From Bacteroidetes bacterium UBA2322 (GTDB lineage: Bacteria > Bacteroidota > Bacteroidia > Chitinophagales > UBA2359), in contig DDVC01000242.1 in the NCBI GenBank assembly GCA_002345145.1, forward strand, positions 1 through 35,836: a DNA stretch of 35,836 nucleotides, in the 5' to 3' direction. Positions 32,972 through 35,836 of this stretch are shown one piece after another. How positions within the stretch are numbered: position 1 is the stretch's first letter; the number at the start of each line of letters is the position of its first letter. The translations under genes and the position numbers were made by a program. The notes beneath the pieces are model-generated. The model searched no databases. It had not been told where the DNA came from and worked only from the letters and a program-made list of their open reading frames with translations.

Positions 32972-34411
32972 ATGTTAATGACGCTGACAAAAACATACGA
33001 GTTTAACCCCGATACCGATTTATTGGGCACGGGTGGTTTTGGCAAGGTGTATAAAGCCTTAGATAAAAACTTAGGAATGACGGTGGCTATAAAAAAGTAC
33101 AGTGGCAACTTGCCTGCAAAGTACAGCCTGTTTGAAGAAATTAAGCGAGCCATAGGGTTAAACCACCCCAATTTAGTGCGGTATTATGATGCTTTTGAAC
33201 TACAAGAATCCTCTACCTTTGGCGATACCATTCAGGTAGGCGTGCTGGAATTTATTAACGGTGGCGACTTAGGCAGGCTGCTAAAACAAAAACCCGATTT
33301 GCAAACCCTTACCGGAGTGCTGATTGGGATAATGCAGGGTTTGCGCTACTTGCACAGCATGGGCATTATTCACCGCGATATGAAGCCCGAAAACATCTTA
33401 CTCCACAAAGATACCAACGGCATAACCCCTAAAATTACCGATTTTGGCATCAGCAAAGTTATTACCGACAGCAGCAGTACCGGCGGCTCATCATTGGTAA
33501 TAGGCTCTATTGAGTACATGGCTCCCGAACAGTTTAATATGCAAAAATTTGGCAATAATGGGCAGTTGCATACCAATTTAGACCTGTGGTCTTTGGGGGC
33601 TATTATTTATGAATGTTTTACCGGCGCTGCACCTTTCGGCAAAACACAGCAAGGTTTTTCGAGAGATGAAATCATGCGCAACATATTTGACAAAGAGCCG
33701 CCCGATATGGATAAAGTTCCGCAACCTTTTAGGCGGGTAGTAGAGCGATGTTTAGTGCGAAATGCCTCGCAGCGCGCGCAAACAGTTGACGAACTGATGG
33801 AAATACTCTACGAAAACCCCGATGCCCGTGTGGTGGCTGCCCATACCATGCTTGGCTCAGGTACAGCGGTTTTACATGCTAATGCAGGCGCAGGTAAACT
33901 CACCCACCAGATAGCCGATTATTTTAAAGACCATGCCGGAAAACCCGCTGCAACCACGCCTAAACCCACCACTAAATCGAGCGGCACATCGGTTAGTGCT
34001 GACCCTGATGGCTTTAACCCTAAAACATGGTTGCCTGTTGGCATTCCGATTCTTACAGCGCTATTGGGCTACTTATTTGCCGATAATAATTACAGCGTGT
34101 TTGGCGGGGTAAATGTAGTTAGCAATACCTATAAAATATATCCTGCCGTTTTTTGTGTTTGCATGGCAGCGGTTAATATAGCTGCGCTGATTATACGACA
34201 GTTTAAGGCATTTGAAATTCCGGTGTATGCCCTGTCTTTTATGGCGCTTATTTACTACATCGGAAAAAGCTGGCTAACATGGATGTTTGATGTGCCGGGT
34301 TACAAGTTTAACTTTTTTGCCAGCGATTTTGCTAAGTTTTACCCACTTGCCACTGCGGGGGTTATGGTGGTAGCTTTTCTTTTGGCTGCCGTTTTATGGA
34401 AACGGCGGTAA
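32972..34411 (+). CDS. Membrane-anchored eukaryotic-type Ser/Thr protein kinase
   Basis: 479 residues. An in-frame ATG two codons later (32978) is an equal start candidate. The N-terminal kinase domain (about 9-275) is complete: glycine loop GTGGFGKV (19-26), lysine K41 in VAIKK, catalytic HRD (134-136, HRDMKPEN), DFG (157-159) and APEQ. A linker (about 285-345, rich in T/P/S) leads to four hydrophobic helices in the last ~130 residues (LPVGIPILTALLGYLF; VFCVCMAAVNIAALII; VYALSFMALIYYI; ATAGVMVVAFLLAAVLW). The kinase should therefore face the cytoplasm, tethered by a C-terminal membrane domain with no PASTA or other known sensor. It faces the USP operon head-to-head, so shared regulation is possible. 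A catalytically active enzyme is likely. Confidence 0.93.
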   Translation: MLMTLTKTYEFNPDTDLLGTGGFGKVYKALDKNLGMTVAIKKYSGNLPAKYSLFEEIKRAIGLNHPNLVRYYDAFELQESSTFGDTIQVGVLEFINGGDLGRLLKQKPDLQTLTGVLIGIMQGLRYLHSMGIIHRDMKPENILLHKDTNGITPKITDFGISKVITDSSSTGGSSLVIGSIEYMAPEQFNMQKFGNNGQLHTNLDLWSLGAIIYECFTGAAPFGKTQQGFSRDEIMRNIFDKEPPDMDKVPQPFRRVVERCLVRNASQRAQTVDELMEILYENPDARVVAAHTMLGSGTAVLHANAGAGKLTHQIADYFKDHAGKPAATTPKPTTKSSGTSVSADPDGFNPKTWLPVGIPILTALLGYLFADNNYSVFGGVNVVSNTYKIYPAVFCVCMAAVNIAALIIRQFKAFEIPVYALSFMALIYYIGKSWLTWMFDVPGYKFNFFASDFAKFYPLATAGVMVVAFLLAAVLWKRR

Positions 34412-34530
34412 GCCATATCTATGTAAATTATTCTTATTTGAGCGTTATACGCTCCCATTTTTTCTCGCAAAGTAGGGTATAAATCAAGCGCTACCTCCCC
34501 AATTAAACATAAAAATCCCCGTTTTTTTGT

Positions 34531-34538
34531 CATCTTTG
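34531..34538 (+). promoter_or_regulatory. Weak -7 element CATCTTTG before the ParA gene
   Basis: Seven of eight positions fit TAnnTTTG, 33 bases before the chosen start. It argues against the longer frame starting at 34527. Confidence 0.3.
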
Positions 34539-34571
34539 CGCATTATTTCAAACCCTTTGTACAATAAGGCA

Positions 34572-35324
34572 ATGGCAGTTATCATTTCATTCAGCAATCA
34601 TAAGGGTGGCGTGGGCAAAACCACCTCTACCGTAAATGTGGGTGTGGCTCTGGCAAAAAAATTAGGTAAAAAAGTATTACTTATAGACCTCGACCCACAG
34701 GCAAACCTTACCCAAAGCCTTCCGGTTCCCAATACAGAATTTAACAGCTACGGCGCACTTATTGGTAAACACGCCCTTATTCCGGTACGAGTGGACAATA
34801 ACCTTTACGTAATACCCTCCAACCTCGACCTATCGGGTGCCGAAGTAGAATTAAGCGCCGAAACCGGCAGAGAATTTATTTTGAGGGAACTTTTAGAGCC
34901 CGTTGCCAAAAACTTTGATTTTATACTCATTGATACCCCTCCTTCGTTGGGGTTGCTTACCATAAACGCCTTTGCCGCCTCCAACTCCGTTTTTATACCC
35001 CTACAATCTGAGTACCTTGCCCTGCAAGGATTAGCCAAACTTACCGAAATTGTATCAAAAATACAAAAACGCCTTAATAAAAACCTTGAGTTGGGCGGCG
35101 TTTTTATAACCCAGTACGACCACCGAAAAATCCTTAACCGCGAAGTAGCCGAAACTATTGAGAAACACTTGGGCAGCAAAGTTATGAAAACCAAAATCCG
35201 CGAAAACGTAGCCCTTGCCGAAGCCCCCTCCGTTCATCGGGATATTTTTGATTACAACGCTTCAAGCAATGGCGCTAAGGATTACCTCAGCTTAGCAAAA
35301 GAAATTGCCGAAATTTATAAGTGA
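34572..35324 (+). CDS. ParA/Soj-type ATPase
   Basis: 250 residues from the ATG at 34572 (MAVIISFSNHKGGVGKTT). The frame opens 15 codons earlier, but that extension is not conserved in the family. It has the deviant Walker A KGGVGKTT, Walker A' region LLIDLDPQANLTQSL, and Walker B FDFILIDTPPSLG. Family members bind DNA as ATP dimers and position chromosomes, plasmids or protein complexes. No parB gene follows: the next gene is of the TIGR02757 type. It may be the chromosomal Soj or an orphan positioning ATPase. The genomic neighbourhood does not suggest a plasmid. Confidence 0.92.
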   Translation: MAVIISFSNHKGGVGKTTSTVNVGVALAKKLGKKVLLIDLDPQANLTQSLPVPNTEFNSYGALIGKHALIPVRVDNNLYVIPSNLDLSGAEVELSAETGREFILRELLEPVAKNFDFILIDTPPSLGLLTINAFAASNSVFIPLQSEYLALQGLAKLTEIVSKIQKRLNKNLELGGVFITQYDHRKILNREVAETIEKHLGSKVMKTKIRENVALAEAPSVHRDIFDYNASSNGAKDYLSLAKEIAEIYK

Positions 35325-35504
35325 TAATTTATGAATTATGAGTTATGTGTTTCGGATTGTGGATTGCTGCTACCGAATATCAGCCCGATTTTGTTTCTCG
35401 GAAAAGCGCAAATTAGTTGTTATTTCTTAGTACTGACTACAGACTACTGACTGCCAAGTACCAAAACTATTCACTTTTCACTACTCACTACCCAAATTCT
35501 GCAA
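35325..35504. repeat. Low-complexity intergenic repeat
   Basis: It contains quasi-repeats such as TGAATTATGAGTTATG, ACTGACTACAGACTACTGACTG and CACTTTTCACTACTCACTACCC. The last is nearly the reverse complement of 17194-17216. There is no gene. Confidence 0.5.
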
Positions 35505-35810
35505 ATGACCCGCCAACAGGCTTTTGAACTGCTGGAATATTATGCCGATTTATACAATCAAAGCTCGTTTATAGAAAACGACCCCATTTCTGTACCGCAC
35601 CGGTTTACCCATTTGCCCGATATAGAAATTGCCGCTTTCATTGCTGCCATTCTTTCCTGGGGCAACCGCAAAGCCATCATTAAAAGCGCCAACCGGTTTG
35701 TGCAATATATGGATAACGACCCCTACAATTTTGTGCGCCACTGTTCCGATGCCGATTTGAAACCCTTTTTGCAGTTTAAACACCGTACTTTTACCCCCAC
35801 CGATGCCTTA
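35505..35810 (+). CDS. TIGR02757/DUF2400 family protein, 5' part only
   Basis: The start ATG at 35505 opens MTRQQAFELLEYYADLYN, followed by DPISVPHRFTHLPDIEIAAFIAAILSWGNRKAIIKSANRF, typical of TIGR02757 (DUF2400) proteins of about 250-260 residues, whose function is unknown. Only about 102 residues are genomic. From 35811 the frame reads into adapter sequence and gives the false peptide RSEEHTTE. The real gene continues beyond the assembly. Confidence 0.85.
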
Positions 35811-35836
35811 AGATCGGAAGAGCACACCACTGAACT
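35811..35836 (+). other. Illumina TruSeq adapter at the contig end
   Basis: AGATCGGAAGAGCACAC (17 bases) is identical to the TruSeq read adapter. The next two bases (CA) differ from the adapter (GT), then CTGAACT matches again: 24 of 26 positions in all. Chance is not credible. This is untrimmed read-through built into the assembly. Confidence 0.95.

Overview
The window looks like one contig from a Bacteroidota genome, most likely of the Saprospiria/Chitinophagia kind. The reasons are TonB-dependent receptors with an N-terminal carboxypeptidase-regulatory-like domain, two secreted enzymes ending in type IX secretion (T9SS) type A sorting domains, a giant HYR/LamG surface protein, and repeated occurrence of the Bacteroidota -7 promoter element TAnnTTTG upstream of genes. 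The last 26 bases are not genomic: from 35811 they match the Illumina TruSeq adapter apart from two mismatches. The right edge is therefore an assembly artefact.

Layout. 1-8431 (minus): one uninterrupted reading frame of more than 2,800 codons, running off the left edge. It encodes a secreted protein with a parallel beta-helix, two LamG domains each nested inside a HYR domain, twelve HYR repeats and Ig/PKD-like repeats. 8432-9162 has no convincing gene but holds several inverted repeats. 9163-14148 (minus): a di-heme c-type cytochrome lipoprotein, a tandem universal stress protein (USP) and a VIT-VWA protein. 14339-15388 (plus): an Rpn/PD-(D/E)XK-family protein with a 21-bp heptad repeat. 15475-15549: tRNA-Arg(CCT). 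15744-20209 (minus): a T9SS-exported alpha/beta hydrolase and a large TonB-dependent receptor. 20453-21092 (plus): a MntA/HepT toxin-antitoxin pair. 21314-21940 (minus): an unrecognised protein with a fibronectin-like C-terminus. 21965-22245: a possible miniature inverted-repeat element and a two-repeat CRISPR-like unit. 22661-25128 (plus): an M1 metallopeptidase with T9SS tail and a small hypothetical. 25196-26419 (minus): an OppC-type permease. 26761-30836 (plus): a DUF1573 lipoprotein, a YciO-family protein and a second TonB-dependent receptor. 31001-32758 (minus): two more USPs. 32972-35810 (plus): a membrane-anchored Ser/Thr kinase, a ParA-type ATPase and a truncated TIGR02757/DUF2400 gene.

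Most of the window is envelope biology: nutrient uptake, secreted hydrolases and a giant adhesin-like protein. Three dual-domain USPs, a eukaryotic-type kinase and a VIT-VWA protein suggest stress and signalling roles. Possible genome-defence or mobility signals (Rpn-like protein beside a tRNA, MntA/HepT, CRISPR-like unit, inverted-repeat element) are scattered across 14.3-22.3 kb. I did not find a clear multi-gene system of unknown type. The most unusual items are the nested and duplicated architecture of the giant protein and the isolated CRISPR-like unit without cas genes.
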